Assembly (NCBI RefSeq): GCF_027172205.1
Contig: NC_070613.1
Location: 23,834,001 to 23,898,000, forward strand
DNA: 64,000 nt
Origin: Podarcis raffonei
Taxonomy: Eukaryota; Chordata; Lepidosauria; Squamata; Lacertidae
Direction: 5' to 3'
The notes below the pieces were generated by a model that ran no database searches, was not told the DNA's origin, and worked only from the letters and a program-made list of their open reading frames with translations. Position numbers and translations under genes: made by a program. Positions 1-11,619 of the stretch are shown piece after piece. The stretch's first letter is position 1. Each line of letters begins with the position of its first letter.

Positions 1-935
1 TTAAAAAACCAAAACCAAAACTTAAAATAGCATTCATGAAAGTTGCACAGGACCCACACTACTAGGCTTGACCTTTTCTGACTTATTTGTTCTATATACT
101 TGCTTTGTAACAGCAGCAAGAAACTTTTCTCTCAAGAAGGCAATTGACACTAAATCATGTAAAACTACTCTTTACTGATGTAGTTTATTGCTTTTTGCTT
201 CTGGGTCTGATGCAGTGTTTCTCTATCAAGCTTTGTTTTTATAGGCATAACTAAAGCAGGCACATGGAAACACCCAACTTGCGTCCCATCTCTAGAAGAC
301 ACTGCCCAATCTTGCCCAAATTTCCTATGAACTGAAGTTTCTTCTTTATCGCCACCATTTCATTAATCATTTCAGAAAGATACTAACCTGTCATATTAGT
401 AATCCACCTTGTAACCTTTTGGGGCTATGATCTCATTCATATTTGTTAATATTCTTATACTAGCTTGTTATTTGTTATAAGCAGTGTCATGTACCAGTGA
501 AGTTTTAAGGCAGCTGTCATTCTCAACTTTTCCTTTCTTCTCAAACATACCAACAGCCTGTGGCTGTTTGATAATTACAAAATGGGTGAACTCTACAGTG
601 TAGGACTGGGGTGAGGAAAATATTTTTTCCCAGCCTGAGACACACACTCCCACACAGACCCATTTGCTACAGGCATAAACATAGATGAATCAATGATGGT
701 CACTCCATCTTCACCTGCATTCCAGCCACCCATTCCAGCCACTCTGGCAAGCATTGTAGTTCAAGGACAAATTCCAGCCCGGCAAAAGCTCTTGAAGGGG
801 CAAGAGGAAATGGTCTAGGTACAGGTATGTTTTGAGGAGAGGCTCTATGACCATATAGAGAAGCTACACAGGTCTGATGTTTCCTATCACTGGTTCAGGA
901 CCTACAAACGTTCAAGTAGTGTGAGGTGTGTGTAC

Positions 936-1010
936 TGTGGCCTTCCAGATATTGCTGGCCTTTATCTCCCATCAACCACACTCAGCTTGCCCAACAGCCA
1001 AGGACGATGG
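936..1010. mobile_element. Partial hAT-like MITE (GTGGCCTTCCAGAT family)
   Basis: CTGTGGCCTTCCAGATATTG followed by CTCCCATCAACCACA is the start of a common reptile element whose consensus reads GGCCCTCCAGATGTTG and then ACTACAACTCCCATCA. It abuts the SINE at 1012. Confidence 0.5.
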
Positions 1011-1011
1011 T

Positions 1012-1160
1012 ACTTATAGAGCCATAGAATGGAAGGGACAAAAAGGGCCATCTAGTCTAACCCCCTGCAGTGATGGAAACCTTTGCCCAAGATGGCTTGA
1101 ACTGGTGACTCTGAGATCATGAATCTCATGCTCTACCAATTAAGCTATCCCAGCATTCCA
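1012..1160 (-). mobile_element. tRNA-Lys-type SINE
   Basis: Reverse complement reads TAGCTTAATTGGTAGAGCAT, a diverged tRNA box A, a box B-like GTTCAAGCC, then a tail CAGGGGGTTAGACTAGATGG. Same family as the copies at 31568 and 46262. Confidence 0.75.
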
Positions 1161-2085
1161 AAAACATATGGAAGACCAGCTTTCCATAACCCTCTATTAA
1201 AAATAAGCCACTAAGCACCATGTAACTTATTAGCATGTTGGAAATTATTTGGCTCACAATAAAAAGGGGCTTTCTTCAATTCCTTGCCATGGTAGTCCTC
1301 AGGATGGGGGGAAAACATACAACTTGGATAATTCTAAGTCATGTGTTTAAGCTATTGAAGCAGCACCACAGTACTTATGGTTGGAAGATGGAACACATGC
1401 ACAACACAAGTACACATACAGCAGGATATCCATGGTGTGAGCAAAGGCTTGCCAACTCACTTCCATTAACCTCATGGGGAAAGGTTGCTTGAATATGTAG
1501 AATTGACTCAGACAGCACATTGCCCTATGGAACGCAGCACAGGCAGTCATTTCACTACCAGTGTAAAGACTAAGGCTGTGAACGCACAAACATTTACCTG
1601 AGGGCGTCACTGAACTCAGTATGACTTCCTTCTAAAAAGACGTACCTGAGGTTGCAGTTGGTTAACTAGCACTTGCAGTAACTGGCAAATTCATACTGCC
1701 TTGCTGGAATTGAAGAGTTTATACTAATTTTTTGGGTGTCAGATAAAGCTACTCTAAACCTTAAACTTTACAAAATAAATTGAAGCAGAAGTGAGTGCTA
1801 GAGGGTCCTTCATCCTTTCCTGCAGGGAAAGGATCAGTTTAAGGTCCCACATGTTCAGTTTTCTGGACTACTCAGAGATGTGTACATCACATTTTGGATA
1901 TAGCACCTCTCCAGCTTTACCTTTTAGCTCTTGAAAACACCTTCTGACATACGCAGTGTAAAATAAAACCATAACACTCTTTCAAAAGACGAAAAAGATC
2001 CTTTTTCAAACACATTCTTATATCAAGTTCTGATGTACTCCAGAATTTTACCAAGTGATCAACAAAAAAGTGATATGCAGAAAAG

Positions 2086-2230
2086 CATCAGTGGTAGAGC
2101 ATCAGTTTGCATGCAGGTGGTTTCAGGGAATGCCCCTCATCTGAATCTCTGGAGAGCCATTACCCACCAGTGTAGACAATAATGAGTTAGGTGGGCCAAT
2201 GGTCTAAGTCACATCGTCCAGCTTACAAGC
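2086..2230 (+). mobile_element. tRNA-derived SINE, second family
   Basis: AGTGGTAGAGCATCAGTTTG box A and TGCATGCAGGTGGTTTCAGG, then GAATCTCTGGAGAGCCATTA and GTGTAGACAATAATGAGTTA with the ending GGGCCAATGGTCTAAGTC. Confidence 0.72.
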
Positions 2231-2439
2231 CAAGCATCATTTCTACAAAAGCTTGTATTCTAAAGAGAAACTTTGGTAATTATGCACTGTAGGCTAATTC
2301 TTTATCACACAAGGGCATTCTTGCTGGACTTCAGCCCTAGCCAGACATTCTAAATCCCTCATGGGATGGTGAAGCGCAAGGATTAGTATGCTATTTCTAC
2401 CCACCACTGCAGTTGCCCTTCACAAGTTGGAGACATAAT

Positions 2440-2690
2440 CATGGGGGTGGGAATCACAGGGACCCTAACCAGAATAGAAGAGGTTTCTATGGAATCCACT
2501 CCCACAAGAGGTAGGGACAATCACCAAACTTGGATAGTCTTTAAAAGATCAGATATATTCCATATGAGAACACTATTGCACTCATGTCCTGCTTGCAGGC
2601 TTCACATAGCCAGTGTGCAAACAGGATGCTAGACTAGATGGGTCTTTGGCCTGGTCCAGCAAGGTTCTTAGAAGTTATCTCTCCAATTCA
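2440..2690 (+). mobile_element. CR1/L2-type LINE 3' tail
   Basis: The end ACAGGATGCTAGACTAGATG then CTTTGGCCTGGTCCAGCAAG is a common reptile LINE 3' terminus. Upstream part is too diverged to place. Confidence 0.55.
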
Positions 2691-3504
2691 TAGAGGGCAG
2701 CTGCAGTGGGGTGCAGCTAGAGCACTCATCCCCACTCTGCCTCATCATGTTTTTTTCCTTAATGTTGGTTCTGTGTTCTTTTTTTCAGTTGAAATGGTGC
2801 AACTAATTTTTCACTGTTGAAATATTCAAATTGCAACACACCAAAGTTAAAAATAGATGCATCGGTTCCAGTCCAAAGAGCCAGTTTACATGCATGTAAA
2901 ATTACTGTACATATGCTCCCTAGCAGAGCTCTTTTACTGGCAAATCAGTCCCCACTTCCTTTCTTGCCCTTTTCAGAGTAAATATTGCACTCACTGCTAG
3001 CAGTATTTGTAAGTGTAAAAAACGTAAGTCTTGCTTTACACAGCCAAGCACTTTAATTCACCCCAACAAAATAATTACAATGCAATACCATGCTGATCAT
3101 TTGTTATAAAAAAGTGTACAAGATTGATAAACCACTTGAGTGATCAAATGACAAACATTATCTTGGACAAAAAGGGCCATGTTTTTCAAACCCTGTGGCA
3201 TCATAAGTACAGATTAAACACTGAATGCTTCCTTGCCTAATGGTAAATTCACAGTTCCTGTGCAGCTCTTGAGCAAAGCCAAGATGAAGAAGGCAGGGCA
3301 AATTGGAAAAATCATGGTATTCTCAAGAGATAGTACCAGTAAAGAAAAATCTCTTCCAATTTAGCACAAACATCCCTGAAGAATTTTTTTAATGACCAGG
3401 GACTAAGATCAGAAATAGACTTCATTTGAAATGTATTTGTTAAGATGCTAAGAAAAAAGTTCTAAATATATTTCAATAGATATGAAAACGTACACAGAGA
3501 GGAA

Positions 3505-3690
3505 CCATAGCTGAACAGAAAACATGCTTTGCATGCAGAAGGTCCTAAATTCAACCCAAGGCATCTCCAGCTTAAACAAGGAATAGGTTGCAGGTGATGA
3601 GAAAGACCCCTGCCCGAGTCATCAATACTGGGTTACAGGAACAAGGAGCTTCACACATATAAGGCAGCTTAATCTTATCCCAACAAAGGT
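3505..3690 (+). mobile_element. tRNA-derived SINE, second family
   Basis: Diverged copy of the 2086 family: TTTGCATGCAGAAGGTCCTA, CAAGGCATCTCCAGC, GAAAGACCCCTGCC and the end ATATAAGGCAGCTTAATC. Confidence 0.65.
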
Positions 3691-4734
3691 CTTCGGTTTG
3701 ATGCTTAGCTTATACCTCTAACTCTTGCCGCGTGTGGCCTTTAGCAAATATAACATTGCACATCTAATTTTACAGGAACATGTGCCTATATTCAACAGTG
3801 CAAGTCAAAGGAGTTGACACCATTAAGAGAAAAAAGCCCAGATCTCACTGCATGTTTTTTTTTTTGACAAGCCCAGTGATGAAAGCTACTGTACTGTTGC
3901 TTGGCATGCTAGGGCTGAACAGAAAGAAGGCAAAATGACATGAGGGTTCACCCCTTGCACATTGCAACAACAGAGGCAAATAACAATTGCTTTCAAACTG
4001 AATTGCTGGGGGAGATCACAATTCCAAAGTGGGAGGGGTTCTTTTCTTACAGAACACCATTTGCCTGGGGGGGTGGGGGTTGGAGAGAAAAAATTGTGCG
4101 CACTAAAGTATGTCACCTTCACCAGGAGAAAATGAACCCAATGGAAATTCAGTTCAGCCCCAGTTGCAATGCAGTATTTCCACCCCAATCCACACACAGG
4201 TTAAGCCACAAAGGGCAGCTGTTCTGCAGCCTCTGAAGTTGTCTGGCATTTCAGGGAAGCACTGAATACAAGAGCTTTCACGTAATGCTAAGTGTCAGAT
4301 CACATACATTACCAGCATTGCCTTAAGACAGAAAACAACTGAGAGGGGAATCAATTGACATTATAGAAGGCAGACAAAATAGTATTTAAAAACACCACAG
4401 AAAACTGTTACTGAAAAATTTACAGTGATTTCTTGGTGTGGGGACGACAACAAAGCAAACCACTTTAATGCATTAGTTAATGCTTTTTGTAGAAAAGCTA
4501 GTTCAATTTGTGCCAACAGAGTAGTTATTTTCAAGCATACTTTTTGCTCCAATTCTCTCCAACAGAGATGTAGGTAGGCCTCACATTTGAAGGTGTGTGC
4601 ATACTTTACAGACACAATTCAAATAAATGATTTCTGTGCCACAATCATCCAGAATCTGATTGTAGAATTTCACTGACAAGCGGAATACCCAGAAAAAAAT
4701 TGGCTTTTCCAAAGGATTGCACTTGCTTGGAAGG

Positions 4735-5385
4735 AGCAGGTCCACAGCCGTGGGTGGGGTGGTGCTCCTGGATTCAGACCCATTACTGGAGGCCTCAGTG
4801 GCAAGGGGTGCCTTTTCGCACCTCCAGCTGGCTCGCCATCTACAGTCCCTTTGTCACAGAAATGACTTGGCCACTGCACTCCATGTTCTAGTGACTTACA
4901 GACTGGATCCTTGCAATGCCCTCTGTGTGCAGCTGCCCTTGAAAACAACTAGTCCAAAATGCAGCAGCCAGATTACTGCTGAGGTTCCATTTAGATTTCA
5001 CACACCTTAAAAACAGCTGCGTTGGTTTGCCAGTTTGTTTCCGGATCCAATTCAAGGTGCTCATGTTAAGTGTTTAAAGCCCTGAACAACTCAGGCCCAG
5101 ATATCTGAAAGCCCACCTCCTCCTCTACAGATCCTCTTGTATGTTAAGATTGGCAGAGGTGAACTTCAACCACCCTAAGATATTCAGGGGTGCAGTGGCC
5201 TACAGGAGCACATACACTGTGGCAGACCCCAAGTTGTGGAATTCCCTCCTTCCTTCACTATACGTTTTTGGGGCAGAAGACATAACTCTTTATCTGCCTT
5301 TGACACCCTGAGATGTATACTTTGTAGGACCCATCCTATTTTTGTGATTGTGAGCTGTTTTAATGTTTGTATTTAAAACTGTTGC
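4735..5385 (+). mobile_element. L2 LINE ORF C-terminal region, decayed
   Basis: Frames resemble GVVLLDSDPLLEASVA, HLQLARHLQSLCHRNDLATA, LVTYRLDPCNALCVQLPLKT and then the end-domain equivalents of TYTVADPKLWNSLLPS. Frameshifts and stops are present. In the ARL5B downstream region. Confidence 0.78.
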
Positions 5386-5912
5386 AATGCTCCTTGGCAC
5401 CTAAGGATGAAGGTTGGGTAATACAGAAAATAACAAATACAAATGCTGAATGTTTGGCTTTCATGTACTGTTACAAGACAATATTGTTAGAGAAGCTATA
5501 CCTCCACTTATTTGAACACTTTCCCCTATTCAAACCTGCATTGCTAAAACACAATGCACTCAAATTTGTCCTCCTTGTCAACATGCAGCATATTCACTGA
5601 TTTACCAAAAATAAAAATAAACAAAAAAATTAAGTTAAACCGAATATATAAAACACTTAGCAGTCAATTTAAGTTTCTTTCTTTTAAAAAAGGTGTATGT
5701 TCACCAAGTCATAAAATGCAATACATAAACAAAAAGGCAACAACAGCAAATAAATAACTTTCAATGTTAGAGAACTCCTGTAGTGTGCATCAATATTTGA
5801 ACTCCGATCAACTGGAATCACGTTGACTTTAGTACCCATAACCTTGGGATTCTTAAAGCTAATTGTTGCAGCATAGAAACAGGAAAGGAAGGAGACCGAC
5901 CTATGTTAGAGG

Positions 5913-6832
5913 GGGGGACTTCCGGAGGCGGCGCGAAACAGCAATGGCGGTCCTCTTCAGTTGTTGAAGAGGGGCTCCGCGGAAAAGGGTCGTGCGCTGC
6001 GGCACAGCGACGACCCGTTTAGGAAAACCACGGGTAGAGTGAGCCCGTGGCCGTGGGATTCGGCGGGCACCAGGAGCGACCTCGGATACGCAGAAGGGAC
6101 CCCGTAAGGGGCTCCGGAACGTGGAGGGGGTAGCGGTGCTGTGAATCCATCGCTCTTTCCGCGGAAGCGAAGCCGCGCGGCTGCTGCTGATGAGCGCTGA
6201 CCTTTCTTCTTTGAACATTTGATTGGAAACAACAAACTCGTGAGTAAGAAATTTGAGGCTTTATTTGGACATCAAATTGGTGAATTTCGGCTGAAAGCGG
6301 GAGACGCTAAAAAGGAAGTCAGTCTTCCGTCCCTGTTTAAAGTACTGAGCAAAGTTTTTTTAAAGCGGAAGCGTTGAAAGGAGTTTAAAAGAAGTTGGAA
6401 CTTACCCTGCAAGTTTGGATTTGATTGTGAGACTGTGCTATACCTCTCTATATTTTGTGGATTATAAAGTTATAAGCCCCAGCTCACGGGCTGCCTGGAT
6501 ACAAAGTAACATCAGACTGTGGCAACTGTGTATAGAGACATAAAGTTACATTGGGCTACTTTGCAGTTACAAAAAAGGAACTGTTGTTCACACCTTCGCA
6601 AAGAACCTTTATCATCTGCAGTTTAAAGTGAATTTAGAGGGTTTCCCCCCCTTATTTTGGATTTTACCATATTTGGGAATTAAATGGTGGAAACTTTTGG
6701 GGAGCTCCCCCTGCTGGATTGTGGAAATATAAACCTCTGAGAACTGCTGGTTGTTTTGGAAATCTTTTTGCCTGGATGATTGCTTTTCCCATGGGATTTA
6801 CAATTTGACCTTGAAACCTAGACAGTTGTGGA
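5913..6832 (+). promoter_or_regulatory. L1 5' UTR with internal promoter
   Basis: About 920 bp between the left target duplication and the ORF1 start codon. The first ~330 bp are strikingly CpG-rich compared with the AT-rich flanks, as expected for the internal Pol II promoter of a full-length L1. Presence of this 5' end shows that reverse transcription was not truncated. Promoter function is inferred from family knowledge; no single binding site is claimed. Confidence 0.75.
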
Positions 6833-7864
6833 ATGAGTGTGGCAGGAAAAACAAGGGCTGCCAAGAAAGCAAAACAAACTGAACTATTGCAATCAACTTT
6901 GCCTGTGCAGCCACGTAGATCATCTGTTCCAATTGTGACAGGTCTGCAAGAAGGACAATTTAAACAGCCAGTTTTGGAGGATATGGCTGCAGGAGGATTA
7001 GACCCTATTTCTAAAGAAATATTGGATCAACTGGCAGCATTAAATAAGAAAGCTGATGAACAAGCGGCTAAATTTGACCAGGTTACAGCAACGATTAATA
7101 AGTTGACAGACCAAGTTGCTCAAAACACACAGGCGATAGGAAATTTTGAAAAGACTATATCAGAGAACCGAAAATTAGCTGAGGACGCAAACACGAAAGC
7201 AGACCAAAACAAAAAAAGGATTGAGGAATTAAGAGGGGAAGTAAGACCACTGAGTAGACAGGTCACTGAACAACAGGCCTATCTGTCTATGGCGGAGCTG
7301 AAAAACCGGGAAAGTAATCTTAGGATTAGAAATATTCCAGAACTAGAAAAGGAAGATTTGGCTGGCTTTTTGACTGCAGAAATATCCAAGTTCTGGGGTT
7401 TGGCAGAAGAGAAAGACTTCAAAATCGTCACCGCTTTTAGATTGGGAAGAGTGGCCAAGAAAGATAAACCAAGGGATTGCTTGATCATATTGAGATACAA
7501 GCAAGAAAAAGACAACATACTTGGCCTACATTTTAAAAACCCATTGGTGATACAGGGAAAGACAGCAGAAATCTTCAGAGACATACCAAAACAATTGTTG
7601 GACTTAAGAACTACATACAAGGATCTGGCAAGATTATTAAGAAACAACACAATCCCTTACAGGTGGGAATTCCCCCAAGGATTATCTTTTAATTTGAAAG
7701 GGAAGAAGGTGAGAATCAGAACAGCAGAAGAGCAAGAAAAATTCCTAAACGATCACGGGGAGGACCTTCGAAAAGGGACAGCAGGTACCTGGCCACCCCC
7801 CACGCCTGGTACAAAAGATCCACCTCCAGACATAGACGAGAAGGGAGACAACCCCATCGGCTAA
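6833..7864 (+). CDS. L1 ORF1 protein (RNA-binding chaperone), 343 aa
   Basis: Open frame of 343 codons. The order of parts matches vertebrate L1 ORF1p: a basic N-terminus rich in Lys/Arg (residues 1-30), a long heptad-like segment rich in Ala, Gln, Lys and Glu (about 60-155) expected to form the trimeric coiled coil, an RRM-like segment beginning near NLRIRNIPE (about 163-171), and a basic C-terminal domain ending in a Pro/Asp-rich tail. ORF1p coats L1 RNA as a trimer and is needed with ORF2p for retrotransposition. The stop codon is 14 bp before the ORF2 ATG, so ORF2 is probably reached by reinitiation or internal initiation as in other L1s. A 30-nt alternative start is not apparent; the ATG used is the first in frame. 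Confidence 0.93.
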   Translation: MSVAGKTRAAKKAKQTELLQSTLPVQPRRSSVPIVTGLQEGQFKQPVLEDMAAGGLDPISKEILDQLAALNKKADEQAAKFDQVTATINKLTDQVAQNTQAIGNFEKTISENRKLAEDANTKADQNKKRIEELRGEVRPLSRQVTEQQAYLSMAELKNRESNLRIRNIPELEKEDLAGFLTAEISKFWGLAEEKDFKIVTAFRLGRVAKKDKPRDCLIILRYKQEKDNILGLHFKNPLVIQGKTAEIFRDIPKQLLDLRTTYKDLARLLRNNTIPYRWEFPQGLSFNLKGKKVRIRTAEEQEKFLNDHGEDLRKGTAGTWPPPTPGTKDPPPDIDEKGDNPIG

Positions 7865-7878
7865 CAAGCTGATCCAGG

Positions 7879-10800
7879 ATGTCTCTGCAGCTTTTTAGTT
7901 GGAATATCCATGGGGCAAATTCCCCTGAAAAAAGGAAAAGGATTTTTCACATTTTGAGGAAAGAACAACTAGACGTCATTTGTCTCCAGGAAACCCATGT
8001 GACTAGGCTCCACAGAAGAGTGCTAATAAACAAGCGACTAGGCCAAGAATTTATTTCATCAGCTAAAGAAAAGAAAAGGGGAGTCGTGATATATGCAAAG
8101 GAGAGCCTAGCACCAAAATTTGTGTTCAAAGATGAACAAGGAAGAATTTTGGCGATCGAAATACAATCACAAGGAGAAAAATTTTTGATAATTGGAATTT
8201 ATGCACCAAATGAGGGGAAATCTGAATTTTATGGGAAGCTGCATGAGACAATGCTGGACCATATGGACTATAATAACATCATTCTGATGGGAGATATGAA
8301 TGGGGTTGTCTCCACACACATGGATAAGTCACAAAATCAAAATGTGACTAAAGATGGCAGACTACCAAAGACTTTTTTTGAACTCACAGACAATATGGAC
8401 TTGATTGATATCTGGAGGACAAAGAACCCCCTAGGTAGAGAGGGAACATTCTTTTCTGAGGCCCACCTATCCTGGACAAGAATCGACCAAATCTGGATAT
8501 CTAGAGGACTGGCACCCAAGACCAAAAAAGTAGAGATCTGCCCTAAAACTTGCTCCGACCATAACCCCTTGAAAATGGACTTGAGACTTACACCAGCTGG
8601 ATCCTTCAGATGGAGAATGAATGATGCATTGTTTAGAGACCAGGAGATAGTGAAGAAGGCCCAAAAGACGATGAAAGACTACTTTGAACTAAATTTGAAC
8701 ACTTCGGTGGAAAAAAAAACAATCTGGGACGCAAGCAAAGCTGTTATGAGAGGGTTTCTGATACAGCAGAATTCTATTAAGAAAAAACTCTGGAACGGTA
8801 AAAAGGACAAGATCTTGGAAAGGATAAAAGACGGAGAGAAAAAGTTGAGACTAAATCCAAAATCAAAAGAAGTTTTGAGAGAAATAAAATTCCATCAAGC
8901 ACAATATGCAAAACTGATAAATCAAGAAGTTGAATGGAAAATCAAACAGATGAAACAAAGATCATTTGAATCGGCAAATAAATGTGGGAAGCTGCTATCA
9001 TGGCAGCTGAAAAAGAGACAAAAACTGAACTTTGTTACCAATCTAGAGGTTGAAGGAGAATGTATTCAGAAACCAGAGGAAATTAGAAAGTGTTTCCAGA
9101 GATATTTTAAAAAATTGTTTTCCCAAGGACCCCAAGTGGAGACTGAAATAAATAAATTTTTAAAAAGCTATGGCCTACAAAAACTAACACAAGACAAACA
9201 AACTGACCTGAATTATAAAATAACCCAACAGGAAATCGAAAATGCCATTCAGAACATGCAACTAGGCAAATCCCCGGGCCCAGATGGACTTACCTCCAAA
9301 TACTATAAGATATTGAAGGAATACCTGACTCAGCCATTGATGGAGGTATGTAATCAAATTATGGAAGGGAAGGGGGCACCAGAATCGTGGAAAGAGGCAT
9401 TCATCACTTTGATACCAAAATTGGAATCTGAAAAGACTCAACTTAAGAACTACCGTCCCATCTCACTCCTAAACGTGGATTACAAGATTTTTGCTGACAT
9501 TTTGGCAAATAGATTGAAAAAAGTCTTAAATGGAGTTATTCATAAAGACCAAGCAGGCTTTCTCCCTGGCAGGCATTTGTCAGATAATACTAGGAACATT
9601 GTTGACGTTCTGGAACTTCTACAGACAAATTTGAATACAAAAGCAGTTTTGATATTTATAGACGCGGAGAAGGCCTTTGACAATATATCTTGGAAATTTA
9701 TGAAGAAGAATTTGGAAGGGATGGGAGTGGGAAGGGCGTTCCAAAATGGCATAGATGCAATATATTCAGAACAAAAGGCTAAATTGATAGTAAACAATGT
9801 GGTGACAGAAGAGTTTAAAATTGAAAAAGGAACACGACAGGGGTGCCCCCTATCACCCTTGCTATTTATTTCTTTCCTTGAGGTTTTGCTAAATTTGATC
9901 AGGAAGGATCAGCAGGTGGAAGGAATACAGGTCGGAGGAAAACAATATAAACTGAAGGCCTTTGCAGATGACTTGGTTTTGACATTACAGGAGCCGGTGT
10001 CCAGCACAAAAAGAGTATTGGAATTAATTTCTGAGTTTGGTCGGGTGGCGGGATTCAAGTTAAACAAACAAAAAACTAAGGTTTTGGCAAAAAACTTGAC
10101 ACCTTTAGAAATAGATGGGTTTCAGAAGGAAACAGAACTAAACGTTGTTAATAAAGTGAAATACCTGGGGGTCAACTTGACTGGGAAAAATTTGAATCTG
10201 TTTAAAGATAATTATGAAAAATGTTGGTCTGAAATTAAAAAGGATCTAGAAATCTGGTCAAGATTGAAACTTTCCTTGTTGGGAAGAATTGTAGCAGTAA
10301 AGATGAATGTATTGCCAAAAATGCTGTTTCTGTTCCAGACCCTACAGATCGTGGACAGAGTGGAATGTTTTGGAAAGTGGCAGAGGGACATTATGAAGTT
10401 TGTCTGGCAGGGCAAAAAGCCCCGAATAAAATTTAAAATATTAACAGATGTAAAGGAAAGAGGGGGTTTTGCCCTGCCGGACTTAAGGTTGTATTATGAA
10501 GCTGCATCCCTCTGCTGGCTGAAAGATTGGTTTTTGCTAGAAAACACTGATGTCCTAGATCTGGAAGGGTTCAACAATGCTTTTGGGTGGCATGCATATT
10601 TGTGGTACGACAAGGTAAAGTCTCATAAGTTGTTTAAAAACCATATTGTAAGGAAATCTCTGTTTTCTGTCTGGACTAAATACAAGGACTTATTTGAAAA
10701 CAAGACTCCGAGGTGGTTATCACCGATGGAGGCTAAAGCCACAAAAATACTTAATATGGGGGGTGGCTGGGCAAAATACTGTGAAATAATAGAAAGAGTG

Positions 10801-11619
10801 GGTGACACTTGGAGGTTGCAGAGCTTTGAAAAATTGAAAGGGAAGGTGCGAGACTGGTTTCACTATGCCCAAATTTTAGAGATCTTTAAAAAAGATAAAA
10901 AAATTGGTTTCCAGGTGGAAAAATCAAAATTAGAACTAGAATTACTTGAACCTAAGACGAAAGTGCTTTCAAGAATGTACAACTTGCTGCTTAAATGGAA
11001 TACTCAAGATGAGACAGTCAAATCAGCCATGATAAAATGGGCACAAGATATTGGATACAACATTATGTTTGAGGACTGGGAAAGGTTATGGACCACCGGT
11101 ATGAAATTTACGGCATGTAGTGCCTTAAAGGAAAATATTATGAAAATGATGTACAGGTGGTACATGACCCCAGTCAAACTTGCAAAGATATACCATTTGT
11201 CTGATAATAAATGTTGGAAATGTAAGGAGGCTGAAGGAACTTTTTACCACCTCTGGTGGACATGCCCGAGGGTGAAGGCCTTCTGGGAAATGATTTATAA
11301 CGAGTTGAAAAAGGTATTTAAGTATACCTTTCAGAAGAAACCAGAGGCCTTCCTCTTGGGCATTGTAGGCCAGAGGATACCTAAGAAAGACAGAACCTTC
11401 TTTCTATATGCAACGACTGCAGCAAGAATTCTCATAGCTAAATACTGGAAGGCACAGGAGCTACCCACACTGGAAGAATGGCACACACAACTGATGGACT
11501 ATATGCAACTAGCCGAAATGACTGGCAGAATCCGAGACCTGGGAGAAGAGGCTGCGGAAGAGGATTGGAAAAAATTTAAGGACTATTTACAAAAACATTA
11601 TAAGATATATGAATGTTAA
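7879..11619 (+). CDS. L1 ORF2 protein (endonuclease - reverse transcriptase), 1246 aa
   Basis: Single open frame of 1246 codons, near the usual L1 ORF2 length. Residues 1 to about 235 are an APE-type endonuclease: SWNIHGAN with Asn9, QETH with Glu38, GDMN, and SDHNP at 226-230 with the catalytic His. The reverse transcriptase follows, with YRPISLLN, QAGFLPGRH, the IFIDAEKAFD block, TRQGCPLSPLLF and the active-site FADD at 695-698. The C-terminal zinc knuckle is intact as C1112-x2-C1115-x8-H1124-x4-C1129. All recognised catalytic residues are present. ORF2p nicks target DNA and primes reverse transcription from the nick. There is no sign of decay. Confidence 0.97.
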   Translation: MSLQLFSWNIHGANSPEKRKRIFHILRKEQLDVICLQETHVTRLHRRVLINKRLGQEFISSAKEKKRGVVIYAKESLAPKFVFKDEQGRILAIEIQSQGEKFLIIGIYAPNEGKSEFYGKLHETMLDHMDYNNIILMGDMNGVVSTHMDKSQNQNVTKDGRLPKTFFELTDNMDLIDIWRTKNPLGREGTFFSEAHLSWTRIDQIWISRGLAPKTKKVEICPKTCSDHNPLKMDLRLTPAGSFRWRMNDALFRDQEIVKKAQKTMKDYFELNLNTSVEKKTIWDASKAVMRGFLIQQNSIKKKLWNGKKDKILERIKDGEKKLRLNPKSKEVLREIKFHQAQYAKLINQEVEWKIKQMKQRSFESANKCGKLLSWQLKKRQKLNFVTNLEVEGECIQKPEEIRKCFQRYFKKLFSQGPQVETEINKFLKSYGLQKLTQDKQTDLNYKITQQEIENAIQNMQLGKSPGPDGLTSKYYKILKEYLTQPLMEVCNQIMEGKGAPESWKEAFITLIPKLESEKTQLKNYRPISLLNVDYKIFADILANRLKKVLNGVIHKDQAGFLPGRHLSDNTRNIVDVLELLQTNLNTKAVLIFIDAEKAFDNISWKFMKKNLEGMGVGRAFQNGIDAIYSEQKAKLIVNNVVTEEFKIEKGTRQGCPLSPLLFISFLEVLLNLIRKDQQVEGIQVGGKQYKLKAFADDLVLTLQEPVSSTKRVLELISEFGRVAGFKLNKQKTKVLAKNLTPLEIDGFQKETELNVVNKVKYLGVNLTGKNLNLFKDNYEKCWSEIKKDLEIWSRLKLSLLGRIVAVKMNVLPKMLFLFQTLQIVDRVECFGKWQRDIMKFVWQGKKPRIKFKILTDVKERGGFALPDLRLYYEAASLCWLKDWFLLENTDVLDLEGFNNAFGWHAYLWYDKVKSHKLFKNHIVRKSLFSVWTKYKDLFENKTPRWLSPMEAKATKILNMGGGWAKYCEIIERVGDTWRLQSFEKLKGKVRDWFHYAQILEIFKKDKKIGFQVEKSKLELELLEPKTKVLSRMYNLLLKWNTQDETVKSAMIKWAQDIGYNIMFEDWERLWTTGMKFTACSALKENIMKMMYRWYMTPVKLAKIYHLSDNKCWKCKEAEGTFYHLWWTCPRVKAFWEMIYNELKKVFKYTFQKKPEAFLLGIVGQRIPKKDRTFFLYATTAARILIAKYWKAQELPTLEEWHTQLMDYMQLAEMTGRIRDLGEEAAEEDWKKFKDYLQKHYKIYEC

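Larger units (their letters stand above)
1..5900. other. ARL5B downstream DNA, otherwise without genes
   Basis: Between the listed SINE, LINE and MITE copies (gaps 1-935, 1161-2085, 2691-3504, 3691-4734, 5386-5900) I see no coding signal. Part of it could be the distal ARL5B 3' UTR if transcripts read through the L1; a minus-strand AATAAA occurs near 188-183 but nothing ties it to the gene. Confidence 0.5.
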